Source of the DNA: Pseudomonas sp. FeN3W
GTDB lineage: Bacteria > Pseudomonadota > Gammaproteobacteria > Pseudomonadales > Pseudomonadaceae
Assembly: GCA_030263805.2 (NCBI GenBank)
Contig: CP136010.1
Coordinates: 2,557,001 to 2,621,000, forward strand
Reading direction: 5' to 3'
Length of the DNA stretch: 64,000 bases
A model generated the notes under the pieces. That model did no database searches. It saw only the letters and a list, made by a program, of their open reading frames with translations, and was not told the origin of the DNA. How positions within the stretch are numbered: the stretch's first letter is position 1; every line of letters starts with the position of its first letter. Shown here piece after piece: positions 12,447 to 22,381 of the stretch. A program made the translations under genes and the position numbers.

Positions 12447-12529
12447 AAGCGGCAAGCTTCAAGCGGCAAGCCCCAAGAAGGAGCACGTCCGGCTTTCTCT
12501 TGCAGCGTGTGGCTTGAAGCTTGCCGCTT
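12447..12529. repeat. Inverted repeat with 18-bp perfect arms
   Basis: AAGCGGCAAGCTTCAAGC (12447-12464) is exactly inverted at 12512-12529, with 47 bp between, in the gap between the thioesterase and gshA. It has the look of a REP-like or small non-autonomous element common between Pseudomonas genes; it could also end transcription of the upstream operon. Confidence 0.7.
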
Positions 12530-12573
12530 CCCACCCCATATTGGGCCGACTGTCGCGTGAAGGAATCCACAAG

Positions 12574-14160
12574 TTGAGCGCTCTTCTCACCCACCGCCTG
12601 GCATTGTTGGCCGAGCCGCCCCACCTGCCGCTGCTCAGTCAATGCCTGCACGGGATCGAACGCGAATGCCTGCGCGTCGACGCTCGCGGTCAGCTGGCGA
12701 TGACCCCGCACCCTGCCGCCATAGGCTCGGCGCTGACCCATCCGCAGATCACCACCGATTATTCCGAGGCGCTGCTGGAATTCATCACCGGCACCGATCA
12801 GGACCCGCAGAACACCCTGGCCGAGCTCGAAGCGATCCATCGTTTCACCTACGCCAAGCTGGGCGACGAGTACCTCTGGAGTCCGTCGATGCCCTGTCCG
12901 CTGCCGAGCGAAGCGGACATTCCGATCGCCGAGTACGGCAGCTCCAACATCGGCCGGCTCAAGCACGTCTACCGCCAGGGCCTGGCGCTGCGCTACGGCA
13001 AGACCATGCAGTGCATCGCCGGCATCCACTACAATTTCTCGCTGCCTGAAGAACTCTGGCCGATCCTGCAGGCCGACGACGGCGACCCGCGCTCGGTACA
13101 GGATTACCGCTCGACGCGTTACATCGGCCTGATCCGCAACTTCCGCCGCTACAGCTGGCTGCTGATGTACCTGTTCGGCGCCTCGCCGGCGCTGGATGCC
13201 GGCTTCCTGCGCGGCCGTGCGCACCAGCTCGAGACGCTCGACGCCGACACGCTCTACCTGCCCTGGGCGACCAGCCTGCGGATGAGCGACCTTGGCTACC
13301 AGAACAACGCCCAAGCCGGCCTCACGCCTTGCTACGACGACCTGCCGAGCTATGCCGAAAGCCTCTACCGCGCGGTCTCCACGCCCTATCAGCCCTATGT
13401 GGAACTGGGCACCAAGGATGCCGCTGGCAACTGGCAGCAGCTCAACACCAACATTCTGCAGATCGAGAACGAGTACTACTCGAACATCCGCCCGAAACGC
13501 GTCACCGCCAGCGGCGAACGCCCGCTGCACGCCTTGCGCGCGCGCGGCATCCAGTACGTCGAAGTGCGCTGCCTGGACATCGATCCGTTCCTGCCGCTGG
13601 GCATCGACGCCAACGGGGCGCGCTTCCTCGACGCCTTCCTGCTGTTCTGCGCGCTGCAGGACAGCCCCTGCCTGGTCGAGGGCGAATGCGGCGCCGCCAC
13701 CGACAACTTCCTCAAGGTGGTCAAGGAAGGCCGGCGCCCGGGGCTCGAGCTGCAGCGTTGTGGCGAGAACGTCCTGCTCAGTGACTGGGCCAGCCAGTTG
13801 CTCGACGAGATCGGCCAGGTTGCCGCCCTCCTCGACCGCAGCCATGCTGACTCCCTGCATGCGGATGCGCTTGCCGAGCAGCGCGCCAAGGTCGCCGACA
13901 GCAGCCTGACGCCGTCGGCCCGCGTACTCGACGAGTTGCGTCGCAACGGCGAGAGTTTCAGCCAGTTCGCCATGCGCCAGACCCTGGCCCACGCCGATTA
14001 CTTCCGCAGCCAGGCACCGAGCGCGGCCGAGCTGGCCGAATTCGAGGCCCTATCGCGCCAATCGCTGGCCGAACAGGCGGCACTGGAAGCCCAGCAGGAA
14101 ACCGATTTCGACCAGTTCGTCGCCGCCTACCAGGCGAGCCTGCTGAGCATTGGGGTCTGA
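12574..14160 (+). CDS. gshA: Glutamate-cysteine ligase
   Basis: 528 residues. ATP-dependent first step of glutathione synthesis, joining L-glutamate to L-cysteine in the cytoplasm. Start chosen as TTG 12574 (LSALLTHRLALL) because it aligns with the usual GshA N-terminus and has AAGGA about 9 bases upstream; a longer frame from 12514 would run through the inverted repeat. Typical stretches are CLHGIERECLRV near the start, QITTDYSEALLEFITG, and GIHYNFSLP. Proteobacterial GshA class by length and sequence. Confidence 0.94.
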   Translation: MSALLTHRLALLAEPPHLPLLSQCLHGIERECLRVDARGQLAMTPHPAAIGSALTHPQITTDYSEALLEFITGTDQDPQNTLAELEAIHRFTYAKLGDEYLWSPSMPCPLPSEADIPIAEYGSSNIGRLKHVYRQGLALRYGKTMQCIAGIHYNFSLPEELWPILQADDGDPRSVQDYRSTRYIGLIRNFRRYSWLLMYLFGASPALDAGFLRGRAHQLETLDADTLYLPWATSLRMSDLGYQNNAQAGLTPCYDDLPSYAESLYRAVSTPYQPYVELGTKDAAGNWQQLNTNILQIENEYYSNIRPKRVTASGERPLHALRARGIQYVEVRCLDIDPFLPLGIDANGARFLDAFLLFCALQDSPCLVEGECGAATDNFLKVVKEGRRPGLELQRCGENVLLSDWASQLLDEIGQVAALLDRSHADSLHADALAEQRAKVADSSLTPSARVLDELRRNGESFSQFAMRQTLAHADYFRSQAPSAAELAEFEALSRQSLAEQAALEAQQETDFDQFVAAYQASLLSIGV

Positions 14161-14185
14161 AAAAGCAGCTGCAAGCTCAAAAAGC

Positions 14186-14221
14186 ATCGCCCCGGGGACG
14201 GGCGCGCCCTCGCGGCGATGG
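14186..14221. terminator. Hairpin between convergent gshA and argA
   Basis: CATCGCC (14186-14192) pairs with GGCGATG (14215-14221); flanking A-rich and T-rich stretches (AAAAAG before, ATTTTTG after) make it a plausible bidirectional terminator between the converging genes. Confidence 0.55.
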
Positions 14222-14232
14222 ATTTTTGAAGC

Positions 14233-15531
14233 TTACAGCGGCTTCTCGAATATCTTCGAATTACGCTGGAAGTTGTACAGCGAAGCCCGCGCGGCCGGCA
14301 GGCGGTCGACGCTGATGGGCTCGAAGCCGCGCTCCTGGAACCAATGCGCGGTACGCGTGGTGAGCACGATCAGCTTCTTCAGCCCCAGCTTGCGCGCGCG
14401 CTCCTCGATGCGTTCGAGCAACTCGTCGCCGCGGCCGCCATGGCGATATTCCGGGTTGACCGCCAGGCACGCGAGTTCGCCGGCATCCGACTCGGCGATC
14501 GGATAGAGCGCCGCGCAGGCGATGATCAGCCCGTCGCGCTCGACGATGCTGAACTGCTCCACCTCGCGCTCGAGCACCTCGCGCGAACGCCGCACCAGGA
14601 TGCCCTGCTCCTCCAACGGTGTGATCAGATCGATCAGCCCGCCGACATCCTCGATGGTCGCCTCACGCAACTGCTCGAACTGTTCCTGGGTTACCAGCGT
14701 GCCGCCGCCGTCACGGGTGAACAGTTCGTTGAGCAAAGCGCCGTTATCGGCATAGCTGACCACATGGCTGCGCCGCACGCCGCCGCGACAGGCCTGCGCG
14801 GCGGCGTCGAGCAGCTCGGCCTGGTACTGGCTGCCGAGGCGCTCGACGTAGGCTGGAATCTGCTGCGGACGCAGCTCGCGCACCAGCTTGCCACTTTCGT
14901 CGAGCAAGCCGGGCTCGGCGCCGTAGAGCACCAGCTTGTCGGCCTGCAGATCGATGGCCGCGCGGGTGGCGACATCCTCGCAAGCGAGATTGAAGATCTC
15001 GCCGGTCGGCGAATAACCCAGCGGCGACAGCAACACGATGGTGCGTTCGTCCAGCAGCCGGCCGATGCCCTTGCGGTCGATACGGCGGACTTCGCCGGTG
15101 TGATGCAGATCGACGCCATCGAGCACGCCGATCGGCCGTGCGGTGACGAAATTGCCGCCGGCCACGCGCAGCCGCGCACCCTGCATCGGCGACGCCGCCA
15201 TGTCCATCGACAGCCGTGCCTCGAGAGCGATGCGCAACTGGCCGACCGCATCGATCACGCACTCCATGGTCGGCGCGTCGGTGACGCGCAGATCGCGATG
15301 GAAACGCGGCTCGATACCGCGGGCCGCCAGGCGCGCCTCGATCTGCGGGCGCGAGCCGAATACCAGCACCAGGCGCACGCCGAGGCTGTGCAGCAGCACC
15401 AGGTCGTGGACGATGTTGGCGAAATTGGCGTGTTCCAGTCCATCGCCCGGCAGCATGACGACGAAGGTGCGGTCACGGTGCGAGTTGATATAAGGCGAGG
15501 AGTCGCGGAGCCAGGTGACGTAGTCGTGCAT
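14233..15531 (-). CDS. argA: N-acetylglutamate synthase
   Basis: 432 residues. First step of arginine synthesis: acetyl-CoA plus glutamate gives N-acetylglutamate. N-terminal amino-acid-kinase-like domain (VVMLPGDGLEHANF, about 25-290) that usually binds arginine for feedback control, and a C-terminal GNAT domain with the acetyl-CoA loop YRHGGRGDELL (about 376). Full family length. It sits 40 bp after argE on the same strand, so the pair is probably an operon. Confidence 0.96.
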   Translation of the reverse strand: MHDYVTWLRDSSPYINSHRDRTFVVMLPGDGLEHANFANIVHDLVLLHSLGVRLVLVFGSRPQIEARLAARGIEPRFHRDLRVTDAPTMECVIDAVGQLRIALEARLSMDMAASPMQGARLRVAGGNFVTARPIGVLDGVDLHHTGEVRRIDRKGIGRLLDERTIVLLSPLGYSPTGEIFNLACEDVATRAAIDLQADKLVLYGAEPGLLDESGKLVRELRPQQIPAYVERLGSQYQAELLDAAAQACRGGVRRSHVVSYADNGALLNELFTRDGGGTLVTQEQFEQLREATIEDVGGLIDLITPLEEQGILVRRSREVLEREVEQFSIVERDGLIIACAALYPIAESDAGELACLAVNPEYRHGGRGDELLERIEERARKLGLKKLIVLTTRTAHWFQERGFEPISVDRLPAARASLYNFQRNSKIFEKPL

Positions 15532-15571
15532 GTAAAAGCCTTCGTGGCGGTTCTGTTCGTCTGTTTTGAAG

Positions 15572-16732
15572 TCAGTTCGCGGCGGTCTGCGGCTGCAGGC
15601 AGTAGTGCTCGATCATCCGACGCAGCAGTTGCACGGTCGGTTCGATGCGATCGAGTTGCAGATATTCGTCGGGCTGGTGCGCGCAAGCGATGTCGCCGGG
15701 CCCCAGCACCAGCGTTTCGCAGCCGAGCTGCTGAAGATAAGGCGCTTCGGTGGCAAACGCCACCGCCTCGGCCTGGTGCCCGGTAAGACGCTCGGCCAGA
15801 CGCACCAACTCACTCTCGGCTGCCTGCTCGAACGGTGGTACCGCGGGGAACAGCGGTGCCAGGTCGATCTTCACCTGGTGCTGCTCGGCCAACGGCTGCA
15901 GGCGCTGGCCGATGATCGACCGCAGCTGCTGCGGATCCATGCCCGGCAGCGGGCGCAGGTCGAACTCCAGCGAACACTGGCCGCAGATGCGGTTGGGGTT
16001 GTCGCCACCGTGGATGCAGCCGAAGTTGAGCGTCGGCTTGGGCACGTCGAACAGCGGATTGTCGTATTCGCCCTGCCACTGGTGACGCAGCGTCATCATC
16101 TCGCCGATCACGCCGTGCATGGCTTCCAGCGCGCTGTGACCATAGGCCGGGTTCGATGAATGCCCACTCTGCCCGAGGATGTCGATGCGCTCCATCATGA
16201 TGCCCTTGTGCAGGCGTACCGGGCGCAGGCCGGTGGGCTCACCGATCACCGCGGCGCGCCCGAGCGGGCGACCGGCTTCGGCCAAAGCACGGGCGCCGGA
16301 CATCGAACTCTCTTCATCGCAGGTGGCGAGAATCAGCAACGGGCGGCGGAACGGCTGCTCCAGCAGCGGTCGAACCGCCTCGATGATCAGCGCGAAGAAG
16401 CCTTTCATGTCGCAACTGCCGAGGCCGTACCAACGGTTATCAGCCTCGCGCAGCTTCAGCGGATCGGACTGCCACAGGGCGGCATCGAACGGCACGGTAT
16501 CGCTGTGCCCAGCCAGCACCAGTCCGCCGGGACCGCTGCCATAACTGGCGAGCAGGTTGAATTTCCCCGGCGCGACTTCCGGCGTTTCGCAGGTGAAGCC
16601 CAACTCACCGAGCCAGGCCGCGAGCAACTCGATCACCGGACGATTGCTCTGATCCCAGCCAGGTTGCGTGCAGCTGACCGAGGGCGCCGCGAGGAGCGCA
16701 GCGAATTGCTCCTTGAATGATGGAATGGGCAC
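15572..16732 (-). CDS. argE: Acetylornithine deacetylase
   Basis: 386 residues of the M20 zinc peptidase family. It hydrolyses N2-acetylornithine to ornithine and acetate. Metal and catalytic residues are visible: LAGHSDTVPF (His and Asp, about 75-83), GSCDMKG (Asp), CDEESS (Glu pair) and the late His in ACAHQPDEY. Full length. First gene of the likely argE-argA operon. Confidence 0.94.
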   Translation of the reverse strand: MPIPSFKEQFAALLAAPSVSCTQPGWDQSNRPVIELLAAWLGELGFTCETPEVAPGKFNLLASYGSGPGGLVLAGHSDTVPFDAALWQSDPLKLREADNRWYGLGSCDMKGFFALIIEAVRPLLEQPFRRPLLILATCDEESSMSGARALAEAGRPLGRAAVIGEPTGLRPVRLHKGIMMERIDILGQSGHSSNPAYGHSALEAMHGVIGEMMTLRHQWQGEYDNPLFDVPKPTLNFGCIHGGDNPNRICGQCSLEFDLRPLPGMDPQQLRSIIGQRLQPLAEQHQVKIDLAPLFPAVPPFEQAAESELVRLAERLTGHQAEAVAFATEAPYLQQLGCETLVLGPGDIACAHQPDEYLQLDRIEPTVQLLRRMIEHYCLQPQTAAN

Positions 16733-16802
16733 CGGCTACCTCCGTGATGCAATCGAAACGAGCCTGCAGTGAAACATGAAATGCGCCACGGCGGGACCCG
16801 CA

Positions 16803-16831
16803 AACGAAAACGCCCCGCCGAAGCGGGGCGC
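16803..16831 (-). terminator. Rho-independent terminator of the pit operon
   Basis: On the minus strand a CGCCCCG / CGGGGCG stem (16811-16830) with a short loop is followed by a T-rich run (TTTTCGTTT). It lies 20 bp past the Pit stop. Confidence 0.85.
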
Positions 16832-16849
16832 CGGCAACATCCAGCAAAC

Positions 16850-18115
16850 TCAGGTGAAGATGAACTTGAGCACGGTGAAGAAGACGATCGCCAGGAACGC
16901 ACCGGCCGGCAGGGTAATCAACCAGGACATGAAGATCGAACCCACGACACCCAGGTTCAGCGCACCGATACCGCGCGCGATGCCGATGCCGAGCACGGCA
17001 CCGACCAGCGTGTGGGTGGTGGAAACCGGCAGACCGATGGCCGATGCGCCGACCACCGTGGTCGCGGTCGCCAGCTCGGCGGCGAAACCGCGGCTGGGGG
17101 TCAGCTCGGTGATTTCCTTGCCGATGGTGGCAATCACCTTGTAACCGTAAGTGGCCAGACCGATGACGATACCGACCGCACCGAGCAACAACACCCAGCC
17201 CGGCACGGCGGACTTGGCGGCGATGTCGGCGGCGCCGCCGGATTCGATCACACCGACGATGGCGGCCAGCGGACCAACCGCATTGGCGACATCGTTGGCG
17301 CCGTGGGCGAAGGCCATGGAGCAGGCGGTAAAGATCATCAGAACGGCGAAAACCTTCTCCACGCTGGCGAAGTGGAAGGTCTTGTCGGCTTCGACGTCCA
17401 CCTTGATCCGCGAGAGCAGCGCGATCCCCGCGAGCATCACCAGCAGGCCGATGCCGAAGGCCAGCAGGATGCCCTGACCGCTGCTGAGGGTCAGGCCGAC
17501 ATGCTTGAGGCCCTTGGTGACCGTCATCAGCGCGACCATGAAGCCGGTCAGGAACATGTACAGCGGCACGAAGCGCTTGGCGTTCTCGAACGGATGATCG
17601 GTATTGATGATCAGCTTCTGCACGCTCATGAACAGACCGAAGGCGACGATGCCGGACAGCATCGGCGTCACCACCCAGCTGGCGACGATGGGACCGATGG
17701 CGTCCCAATGCACGGCATCGGTGGAGACACCGACGGCGGCGAAGCCGATGACCGCACCGATGATCGAATGCGTGGTGGAGACCGGCCAGCCCTTCATTGT
17801 CGCGATCATCAGCCAGGTACCGGCGGCGAGCAGCGCCGACATCATCCCCAGCACCATCAGGTCGGGGGAAATCACTTCCGCGTCGACGATGCCGTTCTTG
17901 ATCGTCTCGGTGACTTCGCCACCGGCCAGATAGGCGCCGCAGAACTCGAAGATCATGGCCACGATGATGGCCTGCTTGATGGTCAGCGCCCGAGAACCGA
18001 CCGAAGTACCCATGGCATTGGCCACGTCATTGGCACCCACGCCCCAGGCCATGAAGAAACCGAATGCGCAGGCAAGGATCAGGAGTACGAAGCCGTAATC
18101 CGCAATAAGAGACAT
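16850..18115 (-). CDS. PiT-family inorganic phosphate transporter
   Basis: 421 residues, strongly hydrophobic with about ten membrane helices. The two inverted PiT signature repeats are visible: GANDVANAMGTSVGSRAL (about 28-45) and GANDVANAVGPLAAI (about 270). Low-affinity uptake of phosphate, usually as a metal-phosphate complex with protons. The PhoU-like gene lies 39 bp upstream on the same strand, the usual DUF47-pit pair. Confidence 0.94.
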   Translation of the reverse strand: MSLIADYGFVLLILACAFGFFMAWGVGANDVANAMGTSVGSRALTIKQAIIVAMIFEFCGAYLAGGEVTETIKNGIVDAEVISPDLMVLGMMSALLAAGTWLMIATMKGWPVSTTHSIIGAVIGFAAVGVSTDAVHWDAIGPIVASWVVTPMLSGIVAFGLFMSVQKLIINTDHPFENAKRFVPLYMFLTGFMVALMTVTKGLKHVGLTLSSGQGILLAFGIGLLVMLAGIALLSRIKVDVEADKTFHFASVEKVFAVLMIFTACSMAFAHGANDVANAVGPLAAIVGVIESGGAADIAAKSAVPGWVLLLGAVGIVIGLATYGYKVIATIGKEITELTPSRGFAAELATATTVVGASAIGLPVSTTHTLVGAVLGIGIARGIGALNLGVVGSIFMSWLITLPAGAFLAIVFFTVLKFIFT

Positions 18116-18154
18116 AAGGAATTACCTGTTGAACCCAGAAAGGATGCTGGCGCC

Positions 18155-18832
18155 TCAGCGCGCCAGCAGTTGTTCCAGACGGTTACCGACGCGCTCGGCG
18201 CGGTCGGCTACATCGCCGATCCATTCGATGATCTTGTAGAGAAAGATCACGTCGACTGCTGGCAAATCCTTTTCCAGGTGGAACAGTGCACGGCGAACCG
18301 TGATCTGCATGCGGTCGGTTTCCCGCTCGATTTCTTCGAGCTCTTCGACCATCTTTTCGACGAGTGTGGCTTCGCGGCCGCTGAAGCCGGTTTCCAACAG
18401 CGAATCCAGCTCCTTGAGCGCCTTCAACGCCTGGGCGCTGGCGTCGACGCTGCGCTGCACGTAGGCCAGCATTTGCGGTTGCAGCGCCTGCGGAATGGTC
18501 ATGCAGCGGCCCAGCATCAGGCCGGCAATGTCCTTGGCGCGGTTGGCGATCTTGTCCTGTACACTCAACAGGTCCAGCAGATCGGAGCGCGGCACCGGCA
18601 AAAACAGGCTCTTGGGCAGGTGCTGGCGAACGCTCTTCTTCAGCTTGTCGGCCTCGTTTTCCAGCTGCGACATCTGCTGCTGAATCTGCTCGACCTTCTC
18701 CCAGTCTTCGGCCATGACCGCCTGAAATAGCGGCACCAGGTTCGCTGCACATTCGTGCGACTTGGCCATATGCTGTTGCATCGGGCCGATTGGCGAACGT
18801 CCGAACAAGCTGACGAAAGGATTGACTGGCAT
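18155..18832 (-). CDS. DUF47/PhoU-like phosphate transport regulator
   Basis: 225 residues, almost all helical (TIGR00153/DUF47 family), with the conserved start region NPFVSLFGRSPIGPMQQHM and repeated acidic helices such as MVEELEEIERETDRMQ. Such proteins modulate the Pit transporter encoded next to them. First gene of a two-gene operon with pit. Confidence 0.9.
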   Translation of the reverse strand: MPVNPFVSLFGRSPIGPMQQHMAKSHECAANLVPLFQAVMAEDWEKVEQIQQQMSQLENEADKLKKSVRQHLPKSLFLPVPRSDLLDLLSVQDKIANRAKDIAGLMLGRCMTIPQALQPQMLAYVQRSVDASAQALKALKELDSLLETGFSGREATLVEKMVEELEEIERETDRMQITVRRALFHLEKDLPAVDVIFLYKIIEWIGDVADRAERVGNRLEQLLAR

Positions 18833-18945
18833 AGGGTATGGCCCCGGCTTGAAAGAGGCGGCAAGTATACGGACAGGCCATCACGCCTGCTACCGTGCGT
18901 CATCAGGCTGCAACATCCACACATCATAGGCACCCCGTCGGCACC

Positions 18946-20310
18946 ATGCAGAAAGAAACCGAAATCAAGCTACGCGCCAGCCGCGACACCCTGCTCGCCC
19001 TGCGCGAACATCCGCTGCTGAAAAAGCGCAACAAGAGTGGCTGGTCGCGCCATGAGCTGTTCAACCAGTATTACGACACCGCCGAGCGCGACCTCGCCCA
19101 GGCCCGCGTCGCCCTGCGCCTGCGCCGCGACGGCGAGCAGTTCATCCAGACCTTGAAAAGCCGCGGCCAGAGCGTCGCCGGGCTTTCCGAGCGCAACGAA
19201 TGGGACTGGTACCTGGACAAGGCCAAGCTCGACACCAAGAAGCTTGACGACGACTGCTGGCCGGCCAGCCTTGCCGAGCTGGACAAGAAAAGCCTCAAGC
19301 CGATCTTCACCACCGACTTCGTGCGCGAGAAAGCCGAGATCGCCTGGGGCCGCGGCAAGACCAAGGTGGTGATCGAGGCGGCACTGGATCAGGGGCAGGT
19401 CAAGGCCGGCAGACAGTCCGAGGAAATCTGCGAGCTAGAGCTCGAGCTACGCCAAGGCGATCCGGAAGCGCTGCTGGAACTGGCGGCGGAGCTGGCTGCC
19501 GACCTGCCGCTGATGCCCTGCGACATCAGCAAGGCCGAGCGCGGCTATCGCCTGTATGACGCCAATGGCTACAGCTTGCAGCTGCCAGCACCGAAGCTCG
19601 ACGCCACGATGCCGCTGGACGATGCCGTCGTCGCTCTCGGCTGGCAGCTGCTCGGCAACAGCCAGCGCCTGGCCGAACAGTACCGCTTCAATGGTCGCTG
19701 GAAACTGCTGAGTGACTGGCTGCAGCAGCTGATCGAGCTGCGCGCCCTGCTCGGCAGCCTCGGCCAGGCCGCCCCGCGCGCCAGCAGCCGTGAGCTGCGT
19801 GAGCTGCTCGACGCGCTGATCCAGGACTGGCGCCCAAGAGTCGAAGCCGGTCAGGACGATGAAAGCGTGCGCAAGGCCGCACCCGTACAGTTCGCCGAGG
19901 AGCTGGGCCAGACCCGCTGGGGCCTGCTGTCGCTGAAAGCCTCGCTGTGGCTGCTGCAGCGCAGCTGGACCGAAAGTCGCAATGCACGAGGCGATCGCCA
20001 GGGCGCTGCCGAGCTGGGCAAGTGGCTGCTGCATCTGCTGGCGGAAGAGGCCAAGGCCTTGCAACTGCCGCGCTACCAGCAGCAACCCGAAGACCTCGCC
20101 GAACAGAGCCCGCGCATGGAGCGCCTACTGGTCTGGCTGCATTTGGCCCGCGACGTGCTGGAGCTGCCGGAAGCCGACCGGTTGTATGGCGAATTGGCCA
20201 AGCTGCATGAACTGGCCCGCCAGGCCATCGACGAAGAAGCCTTGGCGCTACGAGTTGAGCAGGCACATCTGGTCTGGACGCTCAAGGCCTGGAAGCAGCT
20301 GGAGAAATAA
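18946..20310 (+). CDS. CYTH-domain triphosphatase with CHAD-like C-terminus
   Basis: 454 residues from ATG 18946 (MQKETEIKLRAS). The ExExK signature (ETEIK, residues 4-8) and the following charged strands form the CYTH triphosphate tunnel (about 1-200). The C-terminal half is helical and resembles a degenerate CHAD domain, as in E. coli YgiF inorganic triphosphatase. Hydrolysis of tripolyphosphate is the likely activity. It is divergent from the phosphate-uptake operon (113 bp between starts), which fits a phosphate-related role. Confidence 0.85.
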   Translation: MQKETEIKLRASRDTLLALREHPLLKKRNKSGWSRHELFNQYYDTAERDLAQARVALRLRRDGEQFIQTLKSRGQSVAGLSERNEWDWYLDKAKLDTKKLDDDCWPASLAELDKKSLKPIFTTDFVREKAEIAWGRGKTKVVIEAALDQGQVKAGRQSEEICELELELRQGDPEALLELAAELAADLPLMPCDISKAERGYRLYDANGYSLQLPAPKLDATMPLDDAVVALGWQLLGNSQRLAEQYRFNGRWKLLSDWLQQLIELRALLGSLGQAAPRASSRELRELLDALIQDWRPRVEAGQDDESVRKAAPVQFAEELGQTRWGLLSLKASLWLLQRSWTESRNARGDRQGAAELGKWLLHLLAEEAKALQLPRYQQQPEDLAEQSPRMERLLVWLHLARDVLELPEADRLYGELAKLHELARQAIDEEALALRVEQAHLVWTLKAWKQLEK

Positions 20311-20344
20311 CGTCCCAAGACGGCGCAGGCTGCGCAAAGTTGAA

Positions 20345-20372
20345 CCCCGGCGGCAGACAACGCCGGGGCTTT
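20345..20372 (+). terminator. Terminator after the CYTH gene
   Basis: CCCCGGCG (20345-20352) and CGCCGGGG (20361-20368) form a strong stem followed by CTTTA. Confidence 0.7.
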
Positions 20373-20415
20373 AGCGGCAAGCTTGGCCTTTTCGCCGCCG
20401 CATCGAAGGAATCCC

Positions 20416-22200
20416 ATGTCCGTGCTGAACTCGCCCACCCAGGACCGCCCTCTCGATCTCGCCGATCTGCTGCGCGAGCTGGTCACCCAGGGGCGGATCG
20501 CGCAGGACAGCGCCGAACAATGCCTGACGGTACGCCGCAGCGCGCTGGCCAACCAGCAGCACCCGCTGGAATTCCTTGCCGCGCAGCAGCTCGATGACCT
20601 GCAGCGGCCGGGCAAGAAGCTCGATCTGGAAACGCTGACCGTCTGGCTGGCCGAGCGCGCCGGCCAGCCGTACCTGCGCATCGACCCGCTGAAGATCGAC
20701 GTCGCCGCGATCACCCCGCTGATGTCCTACGCCTTCGCCCAGCGCCACGGGATTCTCGCCGTAGCGGTCGACGCCAGCGCCGTCACCATCGCCAGTTGCC
20801 AGCCTTTCGTGCACGGCTGGGAAGCCAACCTGACCCACGTGCTCAAGCGCCCGATCAAGCGCGTGGTGGCCAACCCGAGCGACATTCAGCGCTTCACCGT
20901 GGAGTTCTACCGCCTGGCCCGGTCGGTCAGCGGCGCCAGCGGCACCGAGCAGAAGATCAGCGGCGTCGGCAATTTCGAGCAACTGCTCAGCCTCGGCGCC
21001 AGCGACCAGGAGCCGGACGCCAACGATTCGCACATCGTCAACATCGTCGACTGGCTGTTCCAGTACGCCTTCCAGCAGCGCGCCAGCGACATCCACATCG
21101 AGCCGCGCCGCGAGCAGGGCACGGTGCGCTTTCGTATCGACGGTGTGTTGCACAACGTCTATCAGTTTCCGCCACAGGTGGCGATGGCGGTGGTCAGCCG
21201 GCTCAAGACGCTGGGGCGGATGAACGTCGCGGAAAAGCGCAAGCCGCAGGATGGCCGGGTCAAGACCAAGACCCCGGACGGCGGCGAAGTGGAGCTGCGC
21301 CTGTCGACCCTGCCAACCGCCTTCGGCGAGAAGATGGTGATGCGCATCTTCGACCCCGAGGTGCTGCTCAAGGGCTTCGACCAGCTGGGCTTTTCCGCCG
21401 ACGACCTGCGTCGCTGGCAGAGCATGACCAGCCAGCCCAACGGCATCATCCTGGTCACCGGACCGACCGGTTCGGGCAAGACCACCACGCTGTACACCAC
21501 GCTCAAGCAGCTGGCGACGCCGGAAGTGAACGTCTGCACCATCGAGGACCCGATCGAGATGATCGAGGGCGCCTTCAACCAGATGCAGGTGCAGCACAAC
21601 ATCGACCTGACCTTCGCCAGCGGCGTGCGCGCGCTGATGCGCCAGGACCCGGACATCATCATGGTCGGTGAGATCCGCGACCTGGAGACCGCCGAGATGG
21701 CGATCCAGGCGGCGCTGACCGGGCACCTGGTGCTCTCCACCCTGCACACCAACGACGCGCCCAGCGCCATCACCCGCCTGCTCGAACTGGGCGTGCCGCA
21801 CTACCTGCTCAAGGCCACGCTGCTCGGCGTCATGGCCCAGCGCCTGGTGCGTACGCTGTGCCCGCATTGCAAGGCGCCGGTGCAGCTCGATGCAGACGAT
21901 TGGAGCGCATTGACCAAACCCTGGAACGCCCCGCTGCCGAGCACCGCGCAACGGGCGGTCGGTTGTCTGGAATGCCGCGATACCGGCTTCCGCGGTCGCG
22001 CCGGGGTATACGAGATCATGCTGCTGAACGACGCGATCAAGCCGCTGATCACCGCCGACACCGACATCGTCGCCCTGCGCCGTCAGGCCTTCAAGGACGG
22101 CATGCGCAGCCTGCGGCTCTCGGGCGCACAGAAGATCGCCGCCGGCCTGACGACGGTCGAAGAAGTGCTGCGGGTGACCCCGCAGAGCGAGCAGAAGTAA
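20416..22200 (+). CDS. GspE/PulE/PilB-family secretion ATPase, stand-alone
   Basis: 594 residues from ATG 20416, preceded by GAAGGA. N-terminal MshEN/T2SSE_N-like domain (about 60-180), then the ATPase core with Walker A GPTGSGKTT (about 348), Asp box IEDPIE, Walker B DIIMVGEIRD and His box LSTLHTNDA, and a zinc tetracysteine motif (CPHC and CLEC). Energises type II secretion or type IV pilus-like machines. No other Gsp or Pil gene is adjacent, so its machine is encoded elsewhere and PilB versus GspE cannot be settled here. Confidence 0.88.
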   Translation: MSVLNSPTQDRPLDLADLLRELVTQGRIAQDSAEQCLTVRRSALANQQHPLEFLAAQQLDDLQRPGKKLDLETLTVWLAERAGQPYLRIDPLKIDVAAITPLMSYAFAQRHGILAVAVDASAVTIASCQPFVHGWEANLTHVLKRPIKRVVANPSDIQRFTVEFYRLARSVSGASGTEQKISGVGNFEQLLSLGASDQEPDANDSHIVNIVDWLFQYAFQQRASDIHIEPRREQGTVRFRIDGVLHNVYQFPPQVAMAVVSRLKTLGRMNVAEKRKPQDGRVKTKTPDGGEVELRLSTLPTAFGEKMVMRIFDPEVLLKGFDQLGFSADDLRRWQSMTSQPNGIILVTGPTGSGKTTTLYTTLKQLATPEVNVCTIEDPIEMIEGAFNQMQVQHNIDLTFASGVRALMRQDPDIIMVGEIRDLETAEMAIQAALTGHLVLSTLHTNDAPSAITRLLELGVPHYLLKATLLGVMAQRLVRTLCPHCKAPVQLDADDWSALTKPWNAPLPSTAQRAVGCLECRDTGFRGRAGVYEIMLLNDAIKPLITADTDIVALRRQAFKDGMRSLRLSGAQKIAAGLTTVEEVLRVTPQSEQK

Positions 22201-22216
22201 AGCGGCTGCAAGCTGG

Positions 22217-22290
22217 CGTAGGATGGATGTCGCTTTTTACATCCACCATGACTCCGCCCGGTGGATCGGTGAAGCGTGATCCACCCTACG
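22217..22290. repeat. Inverted-repeat intergenic element (REP/MITE-like)
   Basis: CGTAGGATGGAT at the left is mirrored by ATCCACCCTACG-type sequence at the right, with an inner TACATCCACC/GGTGGAT match. This GTAGG(A/G)TGGAT theme is a familiar intergenic repeat of Pseudomonas genomes. It lies between convergent genes. Confidence 0.6.
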
Positions 22291-22381
22291 CGAGCTTCGA
22301 CGCGCAACTGCGTCAGTGCCCCAGTGCCCGCAGTTGCGCGGATGACGCCGCCCCGCCCCTTGCAACGATCTGAACGCTGAA

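Noticed and set aside
16769..18730. Long plus-strand open frame rich in His, Asp and Gly
   Set aside because: It is the antisense of the pit and PhoU-like genes; composition follows from membrane-protein codons, and no family or ribosome-binding site supports it.
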